This document shows, piece by piece, positions 25,449-37,115 of a DNA stretch of 64,000 bases (its first letter is position 1; each line of letters starts with the position of its first letter). Source of the stretch: Fasciola hepatica (Eukaryota > Platyhelminthes > Trematoda > Plagiorchiida > Fasciolidae); the NCBI GenBank assembly GCA_948099385.1, contig CANUEZ040000116.1:12401001-12465000 (forward strand), written 5' to 3'. The notes beneath the pieces are model-generated. The model ran no database searches and had not been told where the DNA came from. It was given only the letters and a program-made list of their open reading frames with translations. The position numbers were made by a program, and so were the translations under genes.

Positions 25449-25694
25449 TCATCCAGCTGTTATTGTAGCAGCCTTGAGAATTGGCTTCCTGAGATTAGGG
25501 ATGATACGTGAAGGCCAAGTACCGACCAAAGACCACAGGACAAGACAGACTCCAAATCCGAGGCACACATTTTCACCTAATCGAATATGTACCACTGGCT
25601 TGTATAAGCCCAGCGGAGTATATGTCCGGATGAACTCATAGAACCACTGTAGATTAAAATCAACTTCCATTCGAACAAGCAAGACAGAAGACAA
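25449..25694 (-). CDS. Weak exon candidate with hydrophobic helix
   Basis: Open minus-strand frame of about 80 codons. It contains GLYKPVVHIRLGENVCLG and then a hydrophobic segment VCLVLWSLVGTW that could span a membrane. A CTTCTGTCGCAG acceptor precedes it. It looks like a small membrane-protein exon but matches nothing I can name, and the length is within chance. Confidence 0.2.
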   Translation of the reverse strand: MSSVLLVRMEVDFNLQWFYEFIRTYTPLGLYKPVVHIRLGENVCLGFGVCLVLWSLVGTWPSRIIPNLRKPILKAATITAG

Positions 25695-28559
25695 GTACTG
25701 CGACAGAAGTTACTTCTGCGCACAATCATAAGTCTCGATATTTGTCTTGTCTTGTTTTTATAAATTCATTGCAGGATCTAAGTTGAACTAATCATGCCAC
25801 GTATAGGAATGATTACAGTGTCGGTGTACCTGAGCAATCTTGTGTCGGAAATGAACACGACTTTCTCGTAAGCCAGTTAGCGCATAATAGAGTATGTAGA
25901 GTATTTCGTTCAACCGAGGGCACAAAATGGCAGAGGTGAATTTTTGAAATCCAGCCGCAATTCTTATACCCAGTTTGATAAAGTAATCGCATGTATTCCC
26001 GTTTAGCTCACCAATGCCTAGAATATTTCTTCCATGGTGAAGTATTCATTCAAGCAATATTAGAGAATTTCATGACGGTCAGTGTGCCTATTCACTTCGT
26101 GTTCCGATACAATGGAGCACAAATTGAATTTTACCAGATTTATTGTAAATTAGGCAAAGAAAATCTGTCCCATCTAAAAAAGTAGTCGATAGCTTGGTTT
26201 GGATCAATGGTTTCTCTTAGAAGTTAGGTGAACAGAACGGTTATGCAGATTGTCAGATGAATGAAGATTAAATCTTTCCCTCGAAAAGCCTCCAAAGAAA
26301 TTTTATGATGGCTGAACGATTCACAATTTCACCGTACAAATCATCGCTTTATCCTCGAAATAGTGTTGTCAAATCAGTCCCATTGCCCTGGTCTAGAATT
26401 GGCATAGACCGAGAAATTTGGATGGGATTAATTTCGCGGTTTGTTGACGTAACCGGAAATGACCGAATCTGAGCGGAAGTGACTAAACCCAGCCCACTGT
26501 AGTCCCACTCATGCGTTTGCTTTGGAAAGCACAACAAGACTATATCCCATCTCTCAACCACTGAATTAACCACACACATATGCACACACTTTCAGTGGTC
26601 TGACTTCGTAAACATTTATCTGCAACGCACAAAAGTCACTGTATTAGTCAGCGGATGAAGTTAGCTTCAGTTAGTTTATTCGCCGTCAATTTAACCTTAG
26701 TTATTTGATTTGGCACGAGACAAACTATGCAGATGTAGGCTCTGGAAAACGGTTGGCAGGGTTGAAAATGCCCTACACTACAGGTCGGATTGTACGGACT
26801 GCGTCAGGTGGCCTTAAAATATCTAAATGAAGTGGATTATGTAGCACACGGTATGATTTCCTACGAAAACTGAAATGAACACGGCGTGCCAGGTCCAACT
26901 CCGCTGTTCGCAATACGACTAAATGGCATTTAAATGTTACGAACATTGGCCATCTTCACGTCAGTGCTTTTCTGCCCTCAACATGGCTCCAAGTTATAAG
27001 GGCTGCATCACTGATGAAAGCTTATAGCAGAGAGTATGTGTGGCATTTAGTAAGGAAAACTTTCAGGATTTCATAGCTGAGCCACTGGAAGCTGGTAGTT
27101 TCACCGAAAAAGAGGCCAGTAATTTCGTGATCAGTTAGTTACAAGCAAGTTGATAGATGGTACCGAAGTGTCTCGGGGATGTCAAATTCAAACATACGCA
27201 TGGAGGACATCCACGCAGCAATACTGCTTGGTCTGTGCTAGTGGAACTGAGAAACCATTAGGTGAGTTTCCAACATTTCACAAGTTAAACACTGCTTTCC
27301 ATCCACATTCTAATTGTGCCTGGTGTCCGAAAGTCATCCTATAATGAAAATAATGCTTGAGTGATTTCCCTGTAAATCAGTTAGGCTCTATCAGCTGGAT
27401 ACAAAGTATCTGCTAATTTTGTGTTATTTTGTTTTTCACATAAGACGAACTTGATCTAACTGAAAACGATTGTGTGCCTATGCAGTGATAATGATTTCAG
27501 TGATCCCAGCGCCGACTCAAGACACTGCGTGTCCTTTATTTACATTACCCCTGCGAATGCTGAATATTATAGTGATTTTGTTCGTAGACTAGGGAAGCCT
27601 ATCCAGCTCCTTTATGATTGTAGTGGACAATAGTCTACGGTGCCCTAAATATCTGTTCAGAAAAAATAGTTCAAGAAAGATATTTGGTTTTCTCTCAAAT
27701 GGTTTCTGTAAGTAGCAGTAATTTAACAAGGATTACTCCATGTCTTCGTAGTTACATAAGTGACCTTTACCATGTAGCAGACATTAAATCCACCCTCACC
27801 GATGACTGAATATGTAACCTAGAATCTAAATGAAACTCGACGAAGCAGAGGCTAATAGCGCCAATCATTTTTAGAAACTGGAAGAAACCTCTTTGGTGAA
27901 TGTACCTGGAAGGAGTCCAAGCCTCTGTCTAATAGACTGTGAGCAAACAGTTTATTCTACCCTTCCATCTGTGACAATCCGTGACCACAGAACTGATGAT
28001 AATCATGAAGTGTGCTTCGCTGACGAGGAAGTCTGCGGTAAATCCGCCATTTCAGCTGTTCCATGAATCGTTACCACGGCTGTCCCACTGAGGCCTAGTG
28101 TAGTTCACCGTCCCAGATCCCCTGTTCACCGTCACTCGTTTTTCCTACTGGTGCAACGAGCTGTTGGTGCAAACTTTGTATTGAAATCACAAATGACTAT
28201 GGGCTTGAAACGAACACCAGAAAAAGGCAAAACGGGTAGAACGAATCAGAAATGGAGACCGAGTGGACGTAAAAATTGATTTTACTATTTGGTACCAAGT
28301 CTCAAAAATATCTTGAGATCGATTCGGCTTCGAAAAATGGAAACGGCGGAAACAGGTAGCACCCAATTGTTCAAGAAAGAGCTGTACACTAAACGAAATT
28401 TGGCAGGAGTAAACTAATAAAAGTGCTGTAGATCGTGAGAGATTCTTGTTGGCTTCGACATTATTCATCACGCAAAATCAACGCTCCACTCGCCACTGAA
28501 AACTAGGGAATCTCCACACTACTGCTTGATTTGTATTCGAAATCAAAAGTGAAGTGTGC
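25695..28559. other. Non-coding stretch
   Basis: No gene supported. A 47-codon plus-strand frame ends at a good donor, CATTAG followed by GTGAGT, near 27.26 kb, and could be an exon. Nothing else is recognised. Confidence 0.35.
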
Positions 28560-28930
28560 GTTGCTGGACGGCCTAGTGAGACTCGCCAGTAGAGTGTTGG
28601 ATTGTGAGTCACACAGGACTCAACTAGGTTATCCGGGTTGACTCTCAACGGATTGCTTTGCGCGAACAATGGACGATGTAGCACCCTTTCGTCACTGACT
28701 TTAAACAAGCACACCCTGCGATGACTCGCAAAAAGCTGGTACCTATAACAAACGTTTCTTCGGGTAGCCTTCTGCTTTCAAAGGGTGATGCGCGATAATG
28801 CACACCTTCTACTCCGGGGTTTAAGTCCCAGCTGAGAAGCCGTCCAAAATACAATAACAATGATTCCAAACAAGCCACACAAATGGTATGGGTAGTGTTT
28901 GTACGATTTTCACTGGTGAGTTGAACTTAG
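28560..28930 (+). repeat. SINE-A remnants, tandem or nested
   Basis: A plus-strand B box GGGGTTTAAGTCCC is followed by a decayed ribozyme body (ATGATTCC, AAACAAG) and the tail TTTTCACTGGTGAGTTGAA. Just upstream, the minus strand carries CCCGGATAACCTAG, the family head. At least two copies are mixed here. Confidence 0.45.
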
Positions 28931-29419
28931 GTATAGTACGAGGAATAATTTTATAAAAGACCTAAAGTTATGAACAACGTAAATCTCATGTTTAAGTTTT
29001 TCTTATCTTTTGGTTTATCAATGAGCTTGAATGGTCATGAGATTCGCCACTCACCGACATTATAATCAAACGTAAAGTAAATCATTCCCTTCGGACACAA
29101 TAATATCATGTTTCACGCACTCCGTGAGTCAGATCCTTGGTGTGTATATAGCTCTGGTTTACAGCCAGCAGGTAAGGTCAGTAAAGTATAGCTTATAATA
29201 AACCATGACAAGAAGAATGCCCTTGCTGCACCAGATGGGAAAACTGTTTACTCTCTTAAAAACCGTATACGTAAAACGACCCCTGACCGGCTGTGGTCAA
29301 GTTCAGTTCATTCAGAGACTAACCTCCCATGTCTGTGTTCTGGTTTCGATTGCTACCCCATAGTATCGTTGAGTAAAAAACAAAATAATGGAAGAACCTA
29401 GTGATGTAGATTCAAAAAA
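28931..29419. other. Non-coding flank of the RTE-like element
   Basis: No gene recognised. A B-box-like TGGTTTCGATTGC lies near 29.34 kb, too weak to call a SINE. Confidence 0.4.
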
Positions 29420-29729
29420 TCAAATTAAGAGGCTCAAACTACGAAGACTGTGAAACAGTCCGAATACAACTACACCACTGGTCGCTACACCCAGCCATAC
29501 CACTTTAAGTATCCAACCATTTGGTAGGCGGGTCAAGTGAACCCAACTCGGAAGTCTAATACGCCTTACTTGGCCAAGTTCACCGAAAAAGGTTTTCATA
29601 CTTTTTTGCCATGTCACGAACTGACCACCTAGACTTACCTTCCAACCAACGCCTGTCTCAGAAAAGGGAGTACGACGAGGAGGTGTATCCGTCTTATGGC
29701 ATACGTAACACATGTCCTAACCACTTTAA

Positions 29730-31100
29730 CTAGTTTGGACTCAGTACTTGATCCAGAGACTGACCTCTGGTTCCCAACACCTTGCGCCTAACCCCGGCAT
29801 TGCTGATACGGTGTTCCCACCGTACTCGGGCAATGCTACGGACACATCGGTGTTCGAACACCGACAGTCTTCGCCTATCTTCTACCCTCAACGGCCATGT
29901 TTCTGAGCCGTACAGAATAACGGACCTAACCGCCACGTTGTGCAATCAACGGTTGACAGACAATCGGATGTCACTCCGTCGCCGTAGATGACGGAGGTTG
30001 GCAAAAGCCAAACGCGCTTTCTGTATACGCGATGCACTTCATCCGATATCTGTCCACCTGGTGAGATGTAAATGTTCAGGTAACAAAATTTATCCACTTC
30101 AGCTAGAGTTTACCCTGTCAACACAAGGTTTGGTATTGAGCCAACCCAGTCCTGCAACAGAATTTTATACTTTGAAAGTGCAAACGCATCCCAAACATTG
30201 CCACTCTGTTGTTAAGGCCACCTTAAAGAGGTTGCAACTTACCTGAATCTTCACCCAGAAGAGCAATATCGTCCGCATATTCCAAGTCAGACAGTTCGTT
30301 GTCTGAACGAAGATCGACTCCGCTATTCTCATACAAGGGTAGGGTTATCTCAAGAATCAGCTCAATCACAAAGTTGAAGAAGAAGGGTGAAAGAGGGCAA
30401 CCCTGCCGAACACCACTTTTTGTGGTGAACTCGGGTGAAAGATCTCCAAAAGCACGAACTTGGCTTCGGCTATTTGCATACAAGCATTAGAGAAATGAAC
30501 TTCTCTGGTACACCCTTCAGTGAGAGGCAGCGCCAGAGGACTGTGTGGTCAGCTGAGTCGGACGCCGCTGTCAGATTAAGAAAGACAGATATTGTGGGCC
30601 TACAGAAGATGTGTATGTGGTCTAAGGTTTGCCGAAGAGTGAAGATGTGGTCGATACAACCACGACCGGGTCAGAAAACAGCTTGATTCTCACGCCTACG
30701 CATTTTGCGGGCACTGGATAATCGGTGAAGAATAAGGCCGGTGACCAGATTGAACGCGATACTTACCAAGCTAATTCCTCTGTGGTTTTCACAAAAGGAT
30801 CTGTCACCTTTCTTGTAGATGGGCACAATCACTGACCTACACCTTTCCAAGAAAATCTGTTCACCATCCCAGATTATCCGGAGGAGCTTTGTTCACTCCG
30901 AAACCAGAGCTTCGTCCCCATATCTGAAAAAGGTTGAGAAAACCTATCCGGTCCAGCAACTTTGTATCTTTTTAAATAACCTGTCTCTCGTATAACCTCC
31001 GTTTATGATAGAGGAGTGATATCAACCTGCATCGCTTCTCACGTAGGTATATTTTGAAGGTTCACTGTAGAAGTGCGTTGGATAAACTCTACCTTAAAGT
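29730..31100 (-). pseudogene. Reverse transcriptase domain of RTE-like element
   Basis: Recognisable blocks in order are VIVPIYKKGDRSFCENHRG (block 1 type), a decayed LNLTAASDSADH (the catalytic D-A-x-D block), SGVRQGCPLSPFFFN, and the catalytic LEYADDIALL at about 30250-30285. Downstream come FCYLNIYISPGGQISDEV and the C-terminal SVILYGSETWPLR, DRRRLSVFEHRCVRSIAR and WEHRIS. The YADD motif is intact, but the frame shifts at least three times, and the second block has lost its expected spacing. It would copy element RNA onto nicked DNA in a live relative. Confidence 0.85.
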
Positions 31101-31829
31101 GCTCCACTCAGAGCTCCAGACGACGTCCCTGAGAGCGAATCAGTGAACCGTCGGATTCCTTGTTCGATTCGCTTGTCCCCGGGCTTCCGTGGAACAGTAC
31201 CTCTTATCGGACAAAAAAGGTTGTGTATATTGCCAATAGAGGCAGCCTATTCGAATTCCCCACATTTCGCAATCCACCACTGCTCACGGTCATTCTTCAG
31301 TTGGGGTCACAGGGATTTACACACTTCATTGAGTGTGGCACCCGGAAGGACGGATCTGCGAGCATCTAGCAGAGAAGCTAATGTCGAAGATATCCATCGT
31401 TTGTGAGATCGACTTAAACCAGAATTGTGAGTGTCATTCGAAGCGGCATACAAGGCTTCATTGATATGTTGCCAGCGTTCATTTGGGTCCTGAACGTCTG
31501 GCTGCATCGATAACTGTGCAGACAGCTCCGTCTAGAAATTGTTTCAGTGGTTATCGGCTGAAAACAACTGCACGGGACGCGTGGCATTCAATTTGGTGCG
31601 ATCATGGACGAGACGTAAACGAAAGCGAGCACGTACAAAGGCGTGATCTGAGCCCACAGGCGTAGATCAAAATGAACGACAATCTTCAACTGATCCACGC
31701 CATCGGTGGCCAATCACAATATGGTTAATCTGAGTCCAACGTTGTGAAGATGAAGGAGGACGCCATGTGAATTTTGCCGCTTCTTATGGCAGAAGTTCGT
31801 ACTCACCAGAAACAATCCGTGGTTAGAAC

Positions 31830-32584
31830 ACAGCTAAATGAGACGATCGCCGTTACCGACACGATCGGCTGGGATAGCAAGTGAACCTCCGATGTGCCTT
31901 TCGGAATCTCCCAAAAGGCCGAATTGGGCATTGAAATCCCCAGCAATGACCACCACATCCGTTGAACGTGCGCTGAGACAAGTCCTGGTAGAATTATTTC
32001 TTGGTTTCAGAGGGACTGCAGTCAGTGGTCGCATACACAGACGCGACGAATTAGCATCGAAGCTTCACTCCATTGCTGTTGGCATGCAGAGAACCGTCCA
32101 ATCGAAAAGCACACAAACGATTGTTGCTCAGAATCTAAGCTGGCAGTGCACACTCAACTTTCATGCTTAAAGAAATCCCATCTCCGGCCTGACCACGGGC
32201 ACCAGAGACTGGATTGCCTGACACACGATGAGTAAATCGGGAGACCGAAGTTGTTTCCTGGGTGCCGAGCATGAGAACATAAGTGGGGTCTTATACGCGT
32301 GTTTTGGTGACACAGCATACATCTATTTCGAAAGTGTCAAAAGTTCTACCGAGGGTAGCCTGTTGCCCTATCTGATATGGTGTGCGGACGCTAAAGGCAG
32401 CCAAGTGAAGTGGACATTTAGGCTTAGGGAGTGCATTCGATTTATACTCGACTACTGAACTATTGCTTTCTTCAAAGTCGCATTTATCCATGGCGTTTTT
32501 CATCGATCTTAAATTATGGGAGGGAAACCAGTTAAGGCCCTTTGCAGGGAACAGCTGCGTAAGTCTGGGCAAATAATGCTTCAC
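31830..32584 (-). pseudogene. Endonuclease domain of RTE-like element
   Basis: The N-terminal motif AAFSVRTPYQIGQQATLGR and IDVCCVTKTRV match the start of fluke RTE-like endonucleases. In the same frame, after a stop, follow FTHRVSGNPVSG and LSMKVECALPA, then RLCAFRLDGS, and in a shifted frame DVVVIAGDFNAQFG, which holds the catalytic D-x-N of the apurinic endonuclease fold. At least two in-frame stops and one frameshift are present. The enzyme would nick target DNA to prime reverse transcription. Confidence 0.8.
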
Positions 32585-32600
32585 GGCTGCCCACAGCGCA

Positions 32601-34425
32601 GAAGGAGTTTTTCCTTAAGAACCCTAACCGGAGCCTTTGACTCAAAAGCCTGACCCACAAGGCAGTGGGCCAATTGATATACTCATGTCACTTATGATGT
32701 ATTAGGTTTCAACCCCGACGTCGCCGGTCCCGTTTGGTACTAGACTGTGCTTTCTTGTCACAAGGCTCGTTACTGCATACTTCATTCGTCTGTGCCCAAT
32801 ATGGTTCACGACTCCAGATCTCCCCATCTCATAGTTGTTCTTTTCCCCTGTCGGTACAGTGGGCTCTTGGGGCTGTGGGGGCAAACTATGTATTGCTTGC
32901 ATGAGTAAACATGGGATAAAAGTGATCAACACAATGAGGGAACACGGGAAATCAAAAGAACAATGGAGATCATCAAGAATTACTGATATATTTATAGAAG
33001 TGCTTCGAATGATGTGCTGGGCAGAACCGGTGGAAATCCTAGCATCGCCAACTCATTGGAACAGAGAGATGTTCGAGAAATATGGTTTGCTATTCCTTAG
33101 CGGATAACGAATCACAATAATGCGACTGCTAGACGTAAAACTTGATAATAACATCCGAACGTTGTTGTTTACACGGATGAGAAAAATTACCTATGCCGAT
33201 AACAGCAAAGAGTCCATTGACGACAATTATGTCTTTTTTCTCCCCGCAAGGATGGTTTCAGTTTGATTGATCCCAACAAGACAGAAGTGATAAAGCCGAA
33301 ATGAGGCTCCCGATGAAACAGCTTTGTAGGGGCTTCCCCATTGGTGATCGCAAACTGCAACCACAATTTTGAATACGGTTATTGTCTGAAATCGTTATGG
33401 ACACCAATTACCACTGATGATGAATGCTTTACCAAACTAGTTGTCAGAGAGTGGAATAAAACCTTTGGACAAACACGCTGGAGTTATGGATCACTCTCTG
33501 TCTCTATTTACCATCACTTCACGTGGATTAACCGTTATAAAAAGGGATGCAGATAGCGCAACATATGCTGATCCGACTCATGAACGGTGAGTCACACACG
33601 GGTCATAAAAGTGTGCCTTCTGCGTTAGTGGTTTGTGGGAACCACTCTCCGCAAAACACTTATTTACAGTTGTCATCTGAATGAAAAAAGCTTAGGAGAA
33701 TGAAACGCTGTAAATATGAATAGCTTAGAATGTAATAGGCAAAACACTATACTTTGCAGTAAAGATCAGTGACGATTTGTTAATATAGGTAGTTTGTGTT
33801 TTTGTTAGGCCGTCAGTCAGAAATTCGTTATCCGATGTACATCTACAAGTTAAGCCAAGCAGCAGTTAGGGGCTAAAGACTTTAGAAATGAACCGTCAGT
33901 TACTTTTCTTACAACGCGACAAACTATACCAAAAATAGTAAAGTTGTTTAAAAGCTATGTAAAGGTCATAAATAAACCCCGATCCTATGCCTCTTTTGTG
34001 CGCAACTCTAAATATTTATTAAACCATTTAAAATACGGGGGAGGGGACGATTTATTAACCAGTTTCATATACGAGACTGAAAACAATGATTTCAAACCTC
34101 CCTCGAGGTCGAGTTGTGACAGTTACACAGTACTTCGTTCGGTTTTCGTCATGGGATATACTTTGTGTTCGACCAAGGAAGCCAGAACATAGACAGTGTG
34201 AGCAGAATTCCTTTCTCACACTCTCCTTGGTCGTGTATGTAGCTAAGGGGACAAAACTTTCCAGGGAAATTTTGTCCTGCTATTACACCACGCTACTCAT
34301 TTCGAAAATAATATGAACACGTGTATATTTCCGTGGTCTCAACGCAAAAACAACAGCAAAAAATTGCAGAAATAAAAAAGACTGAATGGGGAATGCAATT
34401 TTTCTTTTTATTCCTGTTGTATGTT
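32601..34425. other. Non-coding stretch
   Basis: Possible 5' flank of the RTE-like element up to about 32.9 kb. A plus-strand TYADN at about 33.19 kb superficially resembles a YADD motif, but the surroundings are not reverse transcriptase. Nothing else recognised. Confidence 0.35.
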
Positions 34426-34505
34426 TACAGGGGACCGTAGTTCAATTGATAGCATGCTCGTAACTGACATCTGTTCTGAGCCGTGTTCCTCAACTTCTCT
34501 TGAGG
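34426..34505 (+). repeat. tRNA-like head remnant
   Basis: GACCGTAGTTCAATTGATAGC is a good A-box region. The B box is not recognisable. Confidence 0.3.
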
Positions 34506-35734
34506 CCAAACAGGAAAGGTGGAAAGAGCAAAACCCTAGTCACCTGATGCTCTGACCGCCGCGTCGCTTTCTTCCAGCTTTGTACAGCACACGTGGATAG
34601 AACACGGAAATGCAGACAATGACTAGACATAAGCACAACGTGCCCAGGCCATCGAGGGATGTATTCAGCAAATATCTCGATCAGAGAGCTTGACTATCCA
34701 CATTGTAGGCACACCACGACGAACTGGTAGCAAAATTTATCCGTTTACCATGGTTAAATGTTCCGAGTTGAGAAGAATTAACACTTCACATTGTTCCTTT
34801 CTAGTCATTAACACATCTGTATAAGGATATGCGATTGATAATGAGGTGAACAACAATGTTAGCACTTCTTGCAGCACTGGTCTTCTCATTGAACTAACAA
34901 ATGTGGGCACACCTCTAACTTTCATTTGACCCATTCCATATGCCAGGTGAGCAGGGATAGCAGAAGGATCAAACTAAAACTTTGTAATTCTGAACACTTA
35001 CAGGGCATAAGGTTTGTCATGGTCAATCAGTCTGTCCTTTTATCAATACCGAAATCCACATTTAGTGATGGGGGAATATGAAAAGGGTTGATAAAATTAA
35101 AACAAAACCTAACAACCAGAATCAAGTTTGTCATTTAGATACACTGAACGTACTGTACAGCTCTCGCGTTTGGCCATTTTGCGATCGCATACGCACGAGT
35201 CTTAGCGGGGACTTTAAGATTGTGAGACCTAAAAGAATCCTGTTATACTATCTGGGATGGTCCTCAAGGAATGGTTTTTTCATACGTTTGAAATGGCTTG
35301 TGAACGAGAACGGCAACACACCTTATGGTGTCCACGTTTAGTGAGTATGTCATGGCTTGCTCTGGAGTTAAAATCTGACAGTTGATGTTTTTACCGCAGA
35401 TACAAACCTATTGGCAACAACATCCAACTATTCTAGGATCATCGTGGGGTTACTATTCTTGGAACTTTGAAATAGATTAAAAAATAGTGAGAAGATCGAA
35501 GTGGATCATGTTTAGCACACTTAACGCAAGACCGCTTAGATGAGCTATGGTGATATTCGAAATAGCGAGCCAGTGTTGCCCCGTCTGATTTGTTTCACTT
35601 TATTACCCTTTCCACTCCCACAGGGCCAGCACATCATAATTACCTCCTTCAGACTGGAGCATTATTTTCCCATAGGGCTTCTTAACTCAGGTAGATCTGT
35701 GCGTATAAATGATAACATCTATGCCAATAATGAC
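34506..35734. other. Non-coding stretch
   Basis: No gene, RNA or repeat recognised. Frames of 65-87 codons without motifs. Confidence 0.4.
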
Positions 35735-35890
35735 ATTCTCATGGCCCGCGGCGGTCGTATGGTTATCACTGTGGTTTTTGGACCGCAATGATCCGGGTTC
35801 GATTCCCTCTACAACCGGATACTTTCTCTTATGGGACCATTTTGCTGGCAGAAGCTTCCTTCGTCAGTTGTTGTATAATAAATTCAAAGG
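35735..35890 (+). repeat. SINE-B copy, plus strand
   Basis: GGCGGTCGTATGGTTATCAC and CCGGGTTCGATTCCC are the A- and B-box regions. The body ends CGTCAGTTGTTGTATAATAAA, matching the two minus-strand copies. This copy has the most consensus-like B box of the three. Confidence 0.65.
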
Positions 35891-36560
35891 AAGTGAAAAC
35901 AGTATTCAGTATCTAAAAAATGTACAGCTCTGCTTTCTGAAATTCGAACACAATCCCAGTTGAAAGTCACTGAGAATATTATATCCGCCAAACGAACATT
36001 CCAAACAGTGGATCCTCAACAATAACAATAAAATAGTTATATTCTTTACTACGGCATTTTGTTTTCCACAGATATGAACAACGCACGAGAAAATTAACAG
36101 CTCTAATTCAGTAATATACCACTGCAGTTTTTATAATCCGTCGTAGATGCATTATGAGGGAACTGTTTGGGTCGTCCCGCATTATGGAACTACCACCCTC
36201 ATCCTTTACTACCAAAGATGCTGCAATAAGTCATTCAGCGATCATAATAACCTCGACACTTTGCAAAGAACAATAGCCCCCCTTTCTGATACATATCCTC
36301 TCAATTTCAAAAAAGGACAGATAGATCAGTTTTGTTACAGTCGTGAGTTATGAGGTGATAGAACTCGAATCATTTTAAATCTATTGTTCACTATTCACCT
36401 TAGAGTCCCACGCAAATTCGTTGTTGGATAAAAATCACCTTTGAGTCCACTCGTTCATTTTTGTTCTGGAAAGTGCATCGCAGAAAAGTATGAAATTTTT
36501 TGGGTACTTTCATTCACTGGAAATTTTTAAAAATCAGCCTGATCAATTTCTTTAGTCAGT
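35891..36560. other. Non-coding stretch
   Basis: Nothing recognised on either strand. Confidence 0.4.
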
Positions 36561-36725
36561 GATGCAAATTTTACGTGAAATGATTCATGATACAGGGTCG
36601 CCGCCTAACACCTGACTGAAACCCATTGACCCACTCCATATGTATGCGTATCTTCGAACCCCGGGATGTGTGACTGTGGGTTACACATAAATCTTTATGA
36701 CCACTAACCTTTTGGGGCTGGAACT
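36561..36725 (-). repeat. tRNA-like SINE head
   Basis: The minus strand reads AAGGTTAGTGGTCATAAAG and GGGGTTCGAAGATAC, the A- and B-box regions of a SINE head. The ribozyme part is not recognisable. Confidence 0.45.
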
Positions 36726-36948
36726 CAAGGGCTGCGCATAATATAACTGACCTTGCTGTGTATACTCTCAATACACTATTGAAACCCATGGAAACACAGC
36801 ACAGCTGTTTCGTGTGACCCGATAGGATTCATCAGCTAAAGTGTACATCCAACGAACCCCAGCAGAACTTAAATCGGACTGTTGCTGTCCAAAGCCAACG
36901 ACGGAAGGGTGCTTTATCTTGTAGTGTCCAGCAAACCGTTAAGAGCCG

Positions 36949-37115
36949 GCCCGGATTACCTAGTGGTCGAGTGTTCGGAGAGCTACCTTTCATCAGTCGG
37001 TTCGAGTCCCCGTTGAGGCCTGCTGGATGTGCATTGTTCATGATTCCTAAAAAGCATGAAGGAGGTGTACAGTGCTTCCATGGTTTTCAACGGTGAGTTA
37101 GGCGTAGATACTTTT
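36949..37115 (+). repeat. SINE-A copy, nearly complete
   Basis: The head GCCCGGATTACCTAGTGG, B box CGGTTCGAGTCCCCG, ribozyme body and tail (GCTTCCATGGTTTTCAACGG) are all in the correct order, making this the clearest full-length SINE-A in the window. The element is about 160 bases, which is short enough for pol III transcription. Confidence 0.75.
37031..37076 (+). ncRNA. Degenerate hammerhead in SINE-A
   Basis: GCATTG and CAGTGC pair fully as stem I (one G-U). The core has decayed to TTCATGA, followed by TCC and TAAAAA, and GAAA has become GAAG. GTGTAC remains at the cleavage side. Homologous to the intact ribozyme at 1.0 kb but almost certainly inactive. Confidence 0.5.

Larger units (their letters stand above)
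29420..32600 (-). mobile_element. RTE-like non-LTR retrotransposon, near full length, dead
   Basis: The minus strand encodes, from high to low coordinates, an apurinic-type endonuclease, a reverse transcriptase and the C-terminal region characteristic of fluke RTE-like LINEs. The order and spacing match one ORF of about 1000 codons. It is broken by many stops and frameshifts, so it cannot move by itself. The 3' end is shared with a shorter copy at 63.3-63.7 kb. No target-site duplication could be seen by eye. Confidence 0.85.

Noticed and set aside
31838..32170. 110-codon plus-strand frame
   Set aside because: Antisense shadow of the RTE-like endonuclease, whose motifs lie on the minus strand.
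33120..33300. YAD-like motif near 33.19 kb as reverse transcriptase
   Set aside because: Reads TYADN on the plus strand, with no neighbouring reverse transcriptase blocks.
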